From UBA2922 sp035352555 (GTDB taxonomy: Bacteria; Bacillota; Clostridia; Oscillospirales; Oscillospiraceae), in assembly GCA_035352555.1 (NCBI GenBank), contig DAOPXW010000002.1:1-48759 (forward strand): a stretch of DNA of 48,759 nt. The letters are read 5' to 3'. The position numbers and the translations under genes are program-made. This document shows positions 33,076 through 41,810 of the stretch, in pieces. A model generated the notes under the pieces. It had not been told where the DNA came from, did not search any database, and was given only the letters and a program-made list of their open reading frames with translations. Numbering within the stretch: the stretch's first letter is position 1; each line of letters starts with the position of its first letter.

Positions 33076-33999
33076 ATGGTTCAAAGTATTCTCAAACGAA
33101 TCGCCCAGACGGTGCTGGTGCTGTTCTGCGTGGCGCTGCTGATCTTCGTGCTGCTGCGCATCGTGCCGGGCAACGCCGTGGTGACCATGATGGGCGAGCA
33201 CGCCGACACGGACGCCATCGCGCGCATGACGGCGGAGCTGGGCCTGGATCAGCCCGTCTATGTGCAGTTCTGGAAGTATATCAGCGGCGCGGTGACGGGG
33301 AATCTCGGCACCAGCTATTCCCTCCACCGCAGCGTATCTTCGCTGATGGCGGCGGCCTTTCCCCACACGCTGATTCTGGCCCTGCTGGCCGCGGCGGTGG
33401 CCTGGACGGTAGGCATCCTGTGCGGCGTGGGCGCGGCGGTGAAGAAAAACGGAGCCGCCGACCGGCTGTTCATGGGCTTTTCCCTGCTGGGCGTGTCCAT
33501 GCCGGTGTTCATTGTGGCCATGCTGCTGCAATATCTGCTGGCCTATAAGCTCAACTGGTTTCCGCTTTCCGGCACGGACAGCTTCGCGGGCTACATCCTG
33601 CCCGCCATCGCGCTGGGCTGGAATTCCGCCGGCAGCGTGGCCCGGCTGACCCGCTCCACCCTGGCGGAGGCGCTGAGCCAGGATTATATCGACACCGCCC
33701 GGGCCAAGGGCCTGGGGGGGCGGGCCGTGGTCTGGCGGCACGCGCTGCGAAACGCCATGCTGCCGGTGATCACCCTGATGGCGGTACAGCTGTCGTCGCT
33801 GCTGTCCGGCGCCGTGATCTGCGAAACGGTGTTCTCCGTCAACGGTCTCGGCCGGCTGGCGGTGCAGGCCATCTCGGCGCGGGATATCCCGCTGCTGCAG
33901 GGCACGGTGCTGTTTTCCACGGTGCTGGTCATCCTGGGCAACCTGACGGCGGACTGTCTGTACGCCGTGCTGGACCCCAGAATCCGAAAGGAGGCGTGA
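33076..33999 (+). CDS. ABC importer permease, DppB/OppB type
   Basis: This 307-residue protein has six membrane helices, an N-terminal RIAQTVLVLFCVALLIFVLLR helix (here in part VLVLFCVALL) and the coupling EAA loop (LAEALSQDYIDTARAKGLG). It forms the translocation channel with the next gene product. I chose the ATG at 33076 after TTGGAGGG; a start at 33016 would add a non-hydrophobic 20-residue leader absent in relatives. It lies 74 bases after the binding-protein gene. Confidence 0.92.
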   Translation: MVQSILKRIAQTVLVLFCVALLIFVLLRIVPGNAVVTMMGEHADTDAIARMTAELGLDQPVYVQFWKYISGAVTGNLGTSYSLHRSVSSLMAAAFPHTLILALLAAAVAWTVGILCGVGAAVKKNGAADRLFMGFSLLGVSMPVFIVAMLLQYLLAYKLNWFPLSGTDSFAGYILPAIALGWNSAGSVARLTRSTLAEALSQDYIDTARAKGLGGRAVVWRHALRNAMLPVITLMAVQLSSLLSGAVICETVFSVNGLGRLAVQAISARDIPLLQGTVLFSTVLVILGNLTADCLYAVLDPRIRKEA

Positions 34000-34002
34000 G
34001 CG

Positions 34003-34908
34003 ATGCCGCTTTTCCATACGCAAAGGGATTTCGTCCGCGCCGCCTGTGGGGAGCCGGCGGAGGAGCGCCCCTTCCGGGACGCGCTGCGGCGCCTCTGGCG
34101 GGAGAATCCGACGGCCCGGGTGTCCGCCGTGGTGATCGCGCTGTTTGCGCTGGCGGCGCTGCTGGCCCCGGTGCTCACCGGCTACAGCTACGAGCAGCAG
34201 GATCTCGCCGCCCGGCTGGCCGCGCCCTCGGCCGCCCACTGGCTGGGCACCGACGAGGCGGGCCGCGACCTGCTGACCCGGCTGCTGTACGGCTCCCGGG
34301 TGTCGCTGCTGGTGGGCGTGGTGCCCACGGTGATCTCCATGCTGGCCGGGGCGGCGCTGGGCATTGTGGCGGGCTATATCGGCGGGCGCGCCGACGCCGT
34401 GATCATGCGCCTGGCGGATGTGATGCTGGCCTTCCCGTCCATGCTGCTGGCCATGGTCATCATGTACACGCTGGGCGACGGGCTCATCAACATTTTCCTG
34501 GCGCTGGCGCTGGTGAACTGGGCCGGGGCGGCCCGCATCGTCCGCGCCGAGACGCTGAAGCTGCGGGAGAGCGAATATGTCCAGGCGGCCGGCTGCGCCG
34601 GCGTGAAGCGCGGGCGCATCATGCTGCGGCACATCCTGCCCAACTGCCTGCCGTCCATTCTGGTGCTCTTTACCCTCAACGTGCCCTCCGCCATCCTGTC
34701 GGAGAGCGCCCTGAGCTTTCTGGGCATCGGCATCCAGCCGCCCCAGGCGTCCTGGGGCCTGATCTGCAATATGGGCCGGCAGTTTTTGTACACCAACCCC
34801 TGGCTGAGCCTGGCTCCCAGCCTGGCCATTATGCTGGTGGTGCTGGCCTTCAATTTCCTGGGCGACGGGCTGCGGGACGTGCTGGACCCGCAGCTGAAAA
34901 ATCTGTGA
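34003..34908 (+). CDS. ABC importer permease, DppC/OppC type
   Basis: This 301-residue protein has a cytoplasmic N-terminal arm with FRDALRRLWRENPTARVS, then the first helix, the HWLGTDEAGRDLLTRLLYGSR motif (here in part WLGTDEAGRDLLTR) characteristic of DppC proteins, and the EAA loop ESEYVQAAGCAG. The start is 3 bases after the dppB-like stop, showing coupled translation. It is the second half of the channel. Confidence 0.92.
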   Translation: MPLFHTQRDFVRAACGEPAEERPFRDALRRLWRENPTARVSAVVIALFALAALLAPVLTGYSYEQQDLAARLAAPSAAHWLGTDEAGRDLLTRLLYGSRVSLLVGVVPTVISMLAGAALGIVAGYIGGRADAVIMRLADVMLAFPSMLLAMVIMYTLGDGLINIFLALALVNWAGAARIVRAETLKLRESEYVQAAGCAGVKRGRIMLRHILPNCLPSILVLFTLNVPSAILSESALSFLGIGIQPPQASWGLICNMGRQFLYTNPWLSLAPSLAIMLVVLAFNFLGDGLRDVLDPQLKNL

Positions 34909-34918
34909 GGAGGGCGCG

Positions 34919-35890
34919 ATGGAAAACACGCTGGAAATAGCCGATCTGCGCGCCGGGTTCCCCACGGAAAAGGGCGTGGCCATGGCCGTGGACGGTGTTT
35001 CCCTGACCATCCCCCGGGGCGGCGTGGCGGGTCTGGTGGGCGAATCCGGCTGCGGCAAGAGCATGACGGGCCGGGCTGTGATGGGCCTGATCCGCCAGCC
35101 GGGGAAAATATACGGCGGCTCCGTCCGCTTCGAGGGGCGGGAGCTGACCGCGCTGTCCCAGCGGGAGCTGGGAAAACTCCGCGGCGGCGAGATTTCCATG
35201 GTGTTCCAGGAACCCATGACCAGTCTCAACCCGGTGATGACCGTGGGCAGACAGGTGGCGGAGACGCTGCGGCTGCATCGGGGCCTCTCCCGGGCCGAGG
35301 CCCGGACGGAGACGGTGCGGATGTTTGAGAAGGTGGGCATTCCCGACCCGGAGAAGCGGTACGACTGCTATCCCCATCAGCTCTCCGGCGGACTGCAGCA
35401 GCGGGCCGTGATCGCCATGGCCATGATCTGCCGGCCCAGGCTGCTCATCGCCGACGAGCCCACCACCGCGCTGGATGTGACCGTGGAGGCGCAGATCCTG
35501 CGGCTGCTGCGGGCGCTGACGGAAAAACAGGGCACCAGCGTGCTGCTGATCAGCCACGATCTGGGCGTGGTAGCCCAGCTGTGCGACAGCGTGAGCGTGA
35601 TGTACGCGGGACAGATCGTGGAGCAGGCGCCCGTGTGCGCCCTTTTCGATCGCCCGGCCCACCCCTATACCCGGGGGCTTTTGGGCGCGGTGCAGTCCCT
35701 GCGGGCGGGGGACGCGGTGCTGGACACGATCCCCGGCGGCGTGCCGGACTTTCTGCGCCTGCCGCCCGGCTGCCGCTTCGCGCCCCGCTGCGGGCAGGCC
35801 TGTCCGGGCTGCGCCGAGGTCCGTCCGCCCCTGCGGGAGCTCATGCCGGGGCATTTCGCCCGCTGCGTTGAGACGGGAGGCGGCGTATGA
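34919..35890 (+). CDS. ABC importer ATPase, DppD/OppD type
   Basis: This 323-residue ATPase has Walker A GESGCGKSMTG, Q-loop VFQEPMTSLNP, signature LSGGLQQR, Walker B LLIADEPTTALD and H-loop ISHDLG. It also has the C-terminal oligopeptide extension (RLPPGCRFAPRC...CPGC) with clustered cysteines that bind an Fe-S cluster in some members. GAGGAGG precedes the ATG. It overlaps the next ATPase by ATGA. Confidence 0.93.
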   Translation: MENTLEIADLRAGFPTEKGVAMAVDGVSLTIPRGGVAGLVGESGCGKSMTGRAVMGLIRQPGKIYGGSVRFEGRELTALSQRELGKLRGGEISMVFQEPMTSLNPVMTVGRQVAETLRLHRGLSRAEARTETVRMFEKVGIPDPEKRYDCYPHQLSGGLQQRAVIAMAMICRPRLLIADEPTTALDVTVEAQILRLLRALTEKQGTSVLLISHDLGVVAQLCDSVSVMYAGQIVEQAPVCALFDRPAHPYTRGLLGAVQSLRAGDAVLDTIPGGVPDFLRLPPGCRFAPRCGQACPGCAEVRPPLRELMPGHFARCVETGGGV

Positions 35891-36843
35891 AAGAGGAAAG
35901 CCCCCTGCTCATCGAGGGGCGGGGCCTGGTCAAAGAATTCCCGGCGGGGCGCAAAAAGATCCATGCCGTTTCCGGCGTGGACATCGCGCTGCGCCAGGGC
36001 GAGACGCTGGCGCTGGTGGGGGAATCGGGCTGCGGGAAATCCACGCTGGGCCGCACCCTCATCCGCCTGACGGAGCCGGACGCGGGGACGATCCTGTATC
36101 GCGGGACGGATATCACCGCCCTGCGGGGAGCGGCGCTGGCGCCCTACCGGCGGCAGATGCAGTTCGTGTTTCAGGACCCTTACGCGGCGCTGGACCCGCG
36201 CATGACCGTGCGGGATATCGTCGCGGAGCCGCTGGAGGCCTGGCGCGTCTGCGCCGGGAAGAAAGAGACCGCCGAGGAAGTAAAAGCGCTGCTGGCGGCC
36301 GTGGGGCTGCCGGAAAACGATCTGACCCGCTATCCCCATCAATTCTCCGGCGGCCAGCGCCAGCGGGTGGGCATCGCCCGGGCGCTGGCCCTGCACCCGG
36401 CGCTGGTGGTGTGCGACGAGCCCGTGTCCGCGCTGGACGTGTCGGTGCAAAACCAGATCCTCAACCTGCTCAACGAGATACAGGCGCGCTATGGACTGAC
36501 CTATCTTTTCATCAGCCACGACCTGTCTGTGGTGCGCTTCGTGGCCGACCGGGTGTGCGTGATGTTTCTGGGGAAGCTGTGCGAGGAGGGGGACGCGGCG
36601 GAGATCTTCGACCACCCGGAGCACCCCTATACGCAGTTTTTGCTGCGGGCCGCGCCGGGGCTGGACCCCCGGGCGCGGGCGGCGGAGACACCCATTTTGG
36701 AGGGGGAGCTGCCCAGCCCCGCCGACCCGCCGGCCGGCTGCCGCTTCCACACCCGCTGCCCCTATGCCGACGCCCGCTGCAGCAGCGAGACGCCCGCGCT
36801 GCGGGGCGGCAGCCACCGTGTCGCCTGCCACAGGGCGGAGTGA
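35887..36843 (+). CDS. ABC importer ATPase, DppF/OppF type
   Basis: This 318-residue ATPase has Walker A GESGCGKSTLG, Q-loop VFQDPYAALDPR, signature FSGGQRQR, Walker B LVVCDEPVSALDV, H-loop ISHDLSV and the cysteine-bearing C-terminal extension (CRFHTRCPYADARC). It is the partner of the DppD-like ATPase and the last gene of the importer. Its ATG overlaps the preceding stop. A strong terminator follows 28 bases later. Confidence 0.93.
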   Translation: MKEESPLLIEGRGLVKEFPAGRKKIHAVSGVDIALRQGETLALVGESGCGKSTLGRTLIRLTEPDAGTILYRGTDITALRGAALAPYRRQMQFVFQDPYAALDPRMTVRDIVAEPLEAWRVCAGKKETAEEVKALLAAVGLPENDLTRYPHQFSGGQRQRVGIARALALHPALVVCDEPVSALDVSVQNQILNLLNEIQARYGLTYLFISHDLSVVRFVADRVCVMFLGKLCEEGDAAEIFDHPEHPYTQFLLRAAPGLDPRARAAETPILEGELPSPADPPAGCRFHTRCPYADARCSSETPALRGGSHRVACHRAE

Positions 36844-36871
36844 CCCGCAGGCCGCCCGGGTATTTTATAAG

Positions 36872-36908
36872 AAACACGCCGCAGAGCATCGCTCTGCGGC
36901 GTGTTTTA
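36872..36908. terminator. Bidirectional terminator between the ABC importer and the acyl-CoA dehydrogenase
   Basis: A perfect 16-base stem (AAACACGCCGCAGAGC, 36872-36887, with GCTCTGCGGCGTGTTT, 36891-36906) has a 3-base loop. It lies between convergent genes, with T-rich ends on both strands. Confidence 0.85.
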
Positions 36909-36972
36909 GCCTGTCAAAGAACTAAAAGAGAAACGGATTTGGGGGATGATGCGGGGGGGGGAGTGCGAGGGA

Positions 36973-38124
36973 TCAGAGAGCTCCGGGCTCCGTCCGGTAC
37001 AGCGCCTTGGAGACCACGATGCGGCAGATCTCGCTGGTACCCTCGCCGATGGTGAGGAACTGGGCGTCGCGAAAACAGCGGTCCACCTCGCTGCCGGTGG
37101 TGAGGCCCTTCGCGCCGTGGAGCTGCCGGGCCGCGGCGCAGATTTCGCCGCAGCGCTCGGTGGAGAACATCTTCAGCGCCGCCACATCGGTGGTCACGGG
37201 CTTTCCGGCCTCCATCAGCGCCGCCACATGGTACAGGGAGTTGCGGGACATGGCGATGCCGGAATACATATCGGCGACCTTGAAGGACACCGCCTGACTG
37301 GAGGAAAGGCTCCTGCCGTACTGCCCGATGACGCTGGTGCTGCGCAGGGTGGCCTCCATGGCGGCCTGCGAGATGCCCACCGCCAGCGCGGACATGTTGA
37401 GCCGCCCGACGTTGAGCATGGTCTTGATCAGGGGATAGGCGCTGCTCTCCTCGCCCACCAGACAGTCGGCGGGGATGCGGCAGTCGTCCATCTCGATGGA
37501 GCTGGTGGGCGAGCAGCGCACGCCGATCATCTCCTCCGCCGGGTACACCGTCAGCCCCGGCGCCGCGCGATCCACATAGAAAAGACTCACGCTGCGGCTG
37601 CGGCCGGCGGCGGGACTTCTGGCCGCCACGATATAACCGTCAGCCACAGGGGCGTTGGTGATCCAGCACTTTCTGCCGTTGAGTATCCATTCGCCGCCCC
37701 GGCGCACCGCCGTGGTGTCAATGCCCAGCGCGTCCGAGCCGCCGCTGGGCTCGCTCAGGGCGAAGGCCAGCACGGCCGCGCCCCGGGTGGCCGGGCCCAG
37801 CGCGCGCCGCCGCAGCGTTTCGGTGCCCGCCGCGGCGATGATGTCGCAGCACTGGCTGTGGGGGCTCATGGCCAGGCTCAGAGCCGGCAGGCCGCGGGAA
37901 AATTCCTCCAGAATGATGGTGCCGGCCAGCGCGCCGTATTTTGCCCCGGCGCGGGCGGGGGAAAAGGAGATATCCAGATAACCCAGCTCGCCCGCGCGGG
38001 CAAACAGCGACCGGGGGAAAGCGCCGGCCCTGTCCAGTTCCTCGGCCGCCGGACGGATCTCCGCGTCGCAATACGCGCGCAGCTCCTTTTTGAAAGCAAG
38101 CTGTTCTTCCGATAGCAAGTACAT
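36973..38124 (-). CDS. Acyl-CoA dehydrogenase family protein
   Basis: This 383-residue flavoenzyme has the three ACAD domains. FALSEPSGGSDALG and KCWITNAPVADGYIVAAR form the FAD/substrate core, GRLNMSALAVGISQAAMEATL is in the helical domain, and IGEGTSEI carries the catalytic-base glutamate at E361. It oxidises (or, with a low-potential ETF, reduces) the alpha-beta bond of a CoA ester. It is only distantly similar to the second dehydrogenase at 39857. It starts 14 bases after the YtoI-like gene and is very rich in Arg/Ala and G+C. No ETF lies on this strand; the etfBA pair in the opposite operon is the obvious partner. Confidence 0.88.
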   Translation of the reverse strand: MYLLSEEQLAFKKELRAYCDAEIRPAAEELDRAGAFPRSLFARAGELGYLDISFSPARAGAKYGALAGTIILEEFSRGLPALSLAMSPHSQCCDIIAAAGTETLRRRALGPATRGAAVLAFALSEPSGGSDALGIDTTAVRRGGEWILNGRKCWITNAPVADGYIVAARSPAAGRSRSVSLFYVDRAAPGLTVYPAEEMIGVRCSPTSSIEMDDCRIPADCLVGEESSAYPLIKTMLNVGRLNMSALAVGISQAAMEATLRSTSVIGQYGRSLSSSQAVSFKVADMYSGIAMSRNSLYHVAALMEAGKPVTTDVAALKMFSTERCGEICAAARQLHGAKGLTTGSEVDRCFRDAQFLTIGEGTSEICRIVVSKALYRTEPGAL

Positions 38125-38138
38125 TCCATCACCGTCTT

Positions 38139-39440
38139 TCAGGACGCGGGAGAGAACATGAGGATCGCCTTGGCGTAGGAATGGGCGTCGTCATGGATCT
38201 CCGCGTCCACAATATAGCTGGAGCTGCCGGATACGGTGAGCGCCGTGGTGAGCATCAGCCCGTCGGACAGCTCCATGCGCTCCGGCGCGAAAAAAGTGCC
38301 GCTGTCGATCTTGTACGCGGGGCAGCCCGCGGCCTCCACGTGCCGTCCGGCGGCCGCCAGCAGTAGGGACATCTCAAGGTTCGGCAGGTTGCCGAGCTCG
38401 CTCTCCGGCACCCTGAGCCCGTAGACGAACCGGGTTTTCGAGGAGGCAACGGGCAGATAAGTCAAAAACGGCTCCGCCTGGAAGCCGTGTCCGCAGCTGT
38501 CGGCATAGATGTGGTAGCGCAGCAGATCGTTGGCGGAGAGGACGCCGTCCATCCTGCCGTCGTCGCCGGTCACCGCGGCGAGACTGCCGCCGGACAGGAT
38601 CATTTTCTTCGTCGCCTCGTGCAGGGACTCGCTGCGCCCGACCGTCAGCACCCCGCCGTCGGCGATGAGGTCCGACAGCCGCTGGGAAAAGGTGGCCGCG
38701 AAGGCCCTGCTGATATCCAGCCCGCCGCAGATGTTCAGATCGTCGTCCACGATGGGATACTGGTTGATTCCGGAAAGGTTCTGCTTATAAAATTTGTGCC
38801 AGTCGGCAACAATATCGTTTTGGTAGAGAAAATCCGGCGTCTGCATCCATTCGCCCACGTCCGCTTCCATGCCGGAACGCCGCCGGTCCGAAAACTGATT
38901 GTCAAAAAGCCGGATCAGCGTGTAGGTGCTCTGGATGGAATAGAGAATGCAGGCGCCCTTCTTCTCGGCCTGAACAAGCTCGTAGTCCGTGGCGCGGCTC
39001 CCGCCGGTGATGAGCAGGTTCGCCCCGAAATCCACGGCGATCAGCTGCAGATCGGGCCGGTTCCCCGCGATACACAGGGTGTCTGCCGGGCTGCATTTTT
39101 CCAGCTGGCGCACCAGTCCGGCTTCGTCGCTGTCGCAGATAATGAGCTTTGCGATCACGTTTCCGCCGTGGCTGCCGCCGGCGGCCAGGGTAAGGCCCAG
39201 CAGCTTCGCCAGCTCGGAGACGGTCACATCCCCGGTTTCCTCGCTGATGGCGGTATCGACGCGAAAGGTGCCCGCTTTGGGCCGGGTCACCACAAGCCCT
39301 CTGGCCTCGGCGTCCTTGATGGCCTTGTAGACGGTCCCCTCGCTGACGCCCAGCTGGGCGGACAGCCCGCGGACGGAGAGCTTTGTCCCCGTGGCGAGCC
39401 CTTCAATATGGGCGAGCACCATGTTGTTTTTGATGGACAG
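38139..39440 (-). CDS. YtoI-like regulator: HTH, DRTGG, CBS pair and hotdog thioesterase-like domain
   Basis: The 434 residues comprise an N-terminal GntR-like winged helix (VRGLSAQLGVSEGTVYKAIKDAE), a DRTGG domain (about 80-190), a CBS pair with QYPIVDDDLNICG and GVLTVGRSESLHEATKKM, and a C-terminal hotdog (thioesterase-like) domain of about 120 residues. This is the architecture of Bacillus YtoI. CBS pairs bind adenine nucleotides, and the hotdog domain suggests a CoA ligand, which fits its place directly before an acyl-CoA dehydrogenase gene. AGGAGG is followed after 8 bases by CTG at 39440, which also gives the family's usual N-terminal length; a GTG at 39449 abuts the site and an ATG at 39422 is too far. 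Confidence 0.8.
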   Translation of the reverse strand: MSIKNNMVLAHIEGLATGTKLSVRGLSAQLGVSEGTVYKAIKDAEARGLVVTRPKAGTFRVDTAISEETGDVTVSELAKLLGLTLAAGGSHGGNVIAKLIICDSDEAGLVRQLEKCSPADTLCIAGNRPDLQLIAVDFGANLLITGGSRATDYELVQAEKKGACILYSIQSTYTLIRLFDNQFSDRRRSGMEADVGEWMQTPDFLYQNDIVADWHKFYKQNLSGINQYPIVDDDLNICGGLDISRAFAATFSQRLSDLIADGGVLTVGRSESLHEATKKMILSGGSLAAVTGDDGRMDGVLSANDLLRYHIYADSCGHGFQAEPFLTYLPVASSKTRFVYGLRVPESELGNLPNLEMSLLLAAAGRHVEAAGCPAYKIDSGTFFAPERMELSDGLMLTTALTVSGSSSYIVDAEIHDDAHSYAKAILMFSPAS

Positions 39441-39471
39441 GGGAACCACCTCCTGAAATGCTGTTTTATTT

Positions 39472-39501
39472 ATTATACAGCGCCTGCCTGCGCACAGGCA
39501 A
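39472..39501 (-). promoter_or_regulatory. Promoter with embedded palindrome for the YtoI-like gene
   Basis: On the minus strand, TTGCCT (39496-39501), an 18-base spacer and TATAAT (39472-39477) form a promoter. The perfect inverted repeat TGCCTG-N4-CAGGCA (39485-39500) covers the -35 box and spacer and is a probable operator, most simply for autoregulation. Confidence 0.6.
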
Positions 39502-39666
39502 GAAAAACTTCTCGCCGCTGCGGAATAATGACACAGCGGAGAACAACCGGCGGTATCCGCTGCCGATTTACCCCTAACTGTTATAGAAAATATGGGTCAA
39601 ATTCTTAACAAGCAGACAGACGATTTGGCACAATCTCCAAAATTTCGGTTGTTCACGAAATATACA

Positions 39667-39695
39667 TTGACTTTCTGTTATTGTAATGTTAAATA
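39667..39695 (+). promoter_or_regulatory. Promoter for the acyl-CoA dehydrogenase-etf-CoA transferase operon
   Basis: TTGACT (39667-39672), 17 bases and TAAATA (39690-39695) lie 162 bases before the ATG, so the transcript would have a leader of about 155 bases. Confidence 0.55.
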
Positions 39696-39701
39696 TTAGA
39701 C

Positions 39702-39856
39702 GAGGAAACGCCCCGGAAAGTGAGCGAAACCAGGCGATAAGCAGTAACAGATTGTGATACAGATAGACAAATAGGGCAAAAAACGATCAAGCTGTTACAT
39801 GACAGACTGGACTTTTCGGAGGACAGGCTTTCAAATAATTAACGGAGGAACGCAGT
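39702..39856 (+). promoter_or_regulatory. Potentially structured 5' leader of the acyl-CoA dehydrogenase operon
   Basis: Within the leader CCGGAAAG (39713-39720) can pair with CTTTTCGG (39812-39819, one G-U). Inside this, GTAACAG (39744-39750) can pair with CTGTTAC (39792-39798), and CGCC (39709-39712) with GGCG (39733-39736). The long-range helix ends about 22 bases before the CGGAGGA ribosome-binding site. I recognise no known riboswitch class. Upstream, 39502-39660 holds one imperfect hairpin (39509-39543) and no gene. Confidence 0.35.
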
Positions 39857-40987
39857 ATGTTTAAGTTCACAGAGGAACAGACGATGATCCGCGACATGGT
39901 CCGCGAGTTCACCAAAAACGAGGTGGAGCCCCGCGACAAGTGGATGGACGAGAACGGTTTCGACCATGATCTTCATGCGAAGCTGTGCGAAGCCGGGCTT
40001 ATGGGCATCCACCTGCCCGAGCAGTACGGCGGCGGCGGCGGAGACGCCGTGACCAGCGAGATCGTCGTCAACGAGATCGCCAAGGGCAGCGCCAGCACCG
40101 CGCTGTTTCTAGACGCCAACTGGCTGGCGGCCGACATGATCCTTACCCACGGCAGCGAGGCACAGAAAGAAAAATACCTTCCGCTGGCGGCAGAGGGCAA
40201 GATTTTTGCCTTCGGTCTGACCGAATCCTGCGCCGGCTCCGACGCCGCCGGCATCAAGTCCGTGGCAGCCAAGACCGCAGACGGCTATGTGCTCAACGGC
40301 GGCAAGGCCTGGATCACCAACTCCGGCGTGGCCGACTATTATCTCATTATGGCGAAGACCGACCCCGACGCCGGCGCCAAGGGCATTTCCGTGTTCATCG
40401 TCCCCAAGGACGCCGAGGGTCTGACCATCGGTAAGTTCGAGCACAAGATGGGCATGCGCGGCTCCGCCACCTGCGAGCTGTCCTTCGACAACATCAAGCT
40501 GCCCGCCGACGCGCTGGTAGGCGCGGAGGGCATGGGCTTCAAGATCGCCATGATCGCGCTGGACGGCGCCCGCATCTCCATCGGCGCCATCGCCTCCGGC
40601 CTCGCCCAGCACGCCATGAGCATCGCCAAGGCCTACGCCAACGAGCGTACCACCTTCGGAAAGCCCATTGCCAGATATCAGGGCGTGGCCTTCAAGTTTG
40701 CCGACATGGCCGCCAAGGTCCGCGCCACGGATCTCATGGTGTGGGACACCGCCGAGATGAAGGCGGAGGGCAAGCGCCACACCGTGGAAGCCGCCGAGCT
40801 CAAGCTCCTCAGCTCCAGATGGTGCTGCGAGATCTGCGACGAGTGCATCCAGGTGCTGGGCGGAAACGGCTACAGCGCGGAGTTCCATGTGGAGCGGTTC
40901 TACCGCGACGCCAAGCTGCTTGAGATTGGCGAGGGCACCAGCGAGATCCTGCGCATGGTCATCAGCGGCGCTGTTCTGGCACAGTAA
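39857..40987 (+). CDS. Short-chain-type acyl-CoA dehydrogenase / enoyl-CoA reductase
   Basis: This 376-residue protein is typical of butyryl-CoA dehydrogenase/CaiA-like enzymes. It has FTEEQTMIRDMVREFTKNEV, given here in part as MIRDMVREFTKNEV, then GLTESCAGSDAAG, GGKAWITNSGVADYYLIMAKT, GRISIGAIASG-like ARISIGAIASGLAQHA and LEIGEGTSEILRM with the catalytic glutamate E359. It is the first gene of an operon with etfB, etfA and a CoA-transferase, so electrons pass through this ETF. In the carnitine system the homologous set reduces crotonobetainyl-CoA; here the acyl group is unknown. GGAGGA precedes the ATG. Confidence 0.9.
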   Translation: MFKFTEEQTMIRDMVREFTKNEVEPRDKWMDENGFDHDLHAKLCEAGLMGIHLPEQYGGGGGDAVTSEIVVNEIAKGSASTALFLDANWLAADMILTHGSEAQKEKYLPLAAEGKIFAFGLTESCAGSDAAGIKSVAAKTADGYVLNGGKAWITNSGVADYYLIMAKTDPDAGAKGISVFIVPKDAEGLTIGKFEHKMGMRGSATCELSFDNIKLPADALVGAEGMGFKIAMIALDGARISIGAIASGLAQHAMSIAKAYANERTTFGKPIARYQGVAFKFADMAAKVRATDLMVWDTAEMKAEGKRHTVEAAELKLLSSRWCCEICDECIQVLGGNGYSAEFHVERFYRDAKLLEIGEGTSEILRMVISGAVLAQ

Positions 40988-41011
40988 TCTTTAATTTTCG
41001 GAGCAAGCAGA

Positions 41012-41797
41012 ATGAAGATACTTGTATTTGTAAAACAGGTTCCGGATACGGACGACGTGAAGCTCGATCCCAAAACCGGAAACCTGAAGCGCGAGGGTGT
41101 TGCCAGTATGCTCAACCCCCTCGACGCCAACGCCGTGGAGGCCGCCGTGCAGCTCAAGGAGAAGTACGGCGCCACGGTAGTGGCTATCAGCATGGGTCCC
41201 CCGCAGGCGGAGGAAGTGCTGAAAAAGGCGCTGGCACTGGGCTGCGACGAGGCCTGCCTGCTGTCCGACCGGGCTTTCGGCGGCGCGGACACGCTGGCCA
41301 CGGCCTATACGCTTTCCAAAGCGGCGGAGAAGATCGGCGATTTTGACCTGCTGCTGTTCGGCCGCCACGCCGTGGACGGCGACACCGCACAGACCGGCCC
41401 GGCCACCGCGGCCTGCCTGGGCATCCCCCAGATCACCCTGGCCTCCTCCATCGACGTGCAGGACGGCTGGGTCGTGTGCGACCGGGTGCTGGAGGACAGC
41501 GTCCAGAAGGTTCGGGCCAAGCTCCCCGCACTGGTCACCGTCACCGCCGACATCAACAAGCCCCGCTACGCCACGCCCATCAATATCATGAAGGCGCTGA
41601 AAAAGCCGAGATATATCTGGAACGCGGCGGAGCTCAGCGCGGACACCGCCCGCACGGGAATTCCCGGCTCGCCCTCCTCCACCAAGAAGGTCTTTGAGCC
41701 GCCCAAGCGGAATACCAACACCGTCTATTTCCAGGGTTCGCCCGAGGAGATAGCCGCGCAGTTTGCCGATATGCTCCACGCGGAGCACATTATCTGA
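41012..41797 (+). CDS. etfB: Electron transfer flavoprotein beta subunit
   Basis: This 261-residue protein starts MKILVFVKQVPD as in EtfB/FixA and contains ALALGCDEACLLSD plus the VDGDTAQTGP segment (about 121-130). In electron-bifurcating ETFs that segment binds the second FAD, whereas the oxidative ETFs bind AMP there. With EtfA it links the acyl-CoA dehydrogenase upstream to NADH/ferredoxin. It lies 24 bases after the dehydrogenase gene. Confidence 0.93.
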   Translation: MKILVFVKQVPDTDDVKLDPKTGNLKREGVASMLNPLDANAVEAAVQLKEKYGATVVAISMGPPQAEEVLKKALALGCDEACLLSDRAFGGADTLATAYTLSKAAEKIGDFDLLLFGRHAVDGDTAQTGPATAACLGIPQITLASSIDVQDGWVVCDRVLEDSVQKVRAKLPALVTVTADINKPRYATPINIMKALKKPRYIWNAAELSADTARTGIPGSPSSTKKVFEPPKRNTNTVYFQGSPEEIAAQFADMLHAEHII

Positions 41798-41810
41798 AGG
41801 AGGCGGCACC

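Noticed and set aside
29091..36831. Several long minus-strand frames (29091-30542, 31349-33022, 32974-35340, 35665-36831)
   Set aside because: All are opposite well-supported plus-strand genes of the AmmeMemoRadiSam and ABC importer loci, and their products are Arg/Gly/Gln-rich with no family features.
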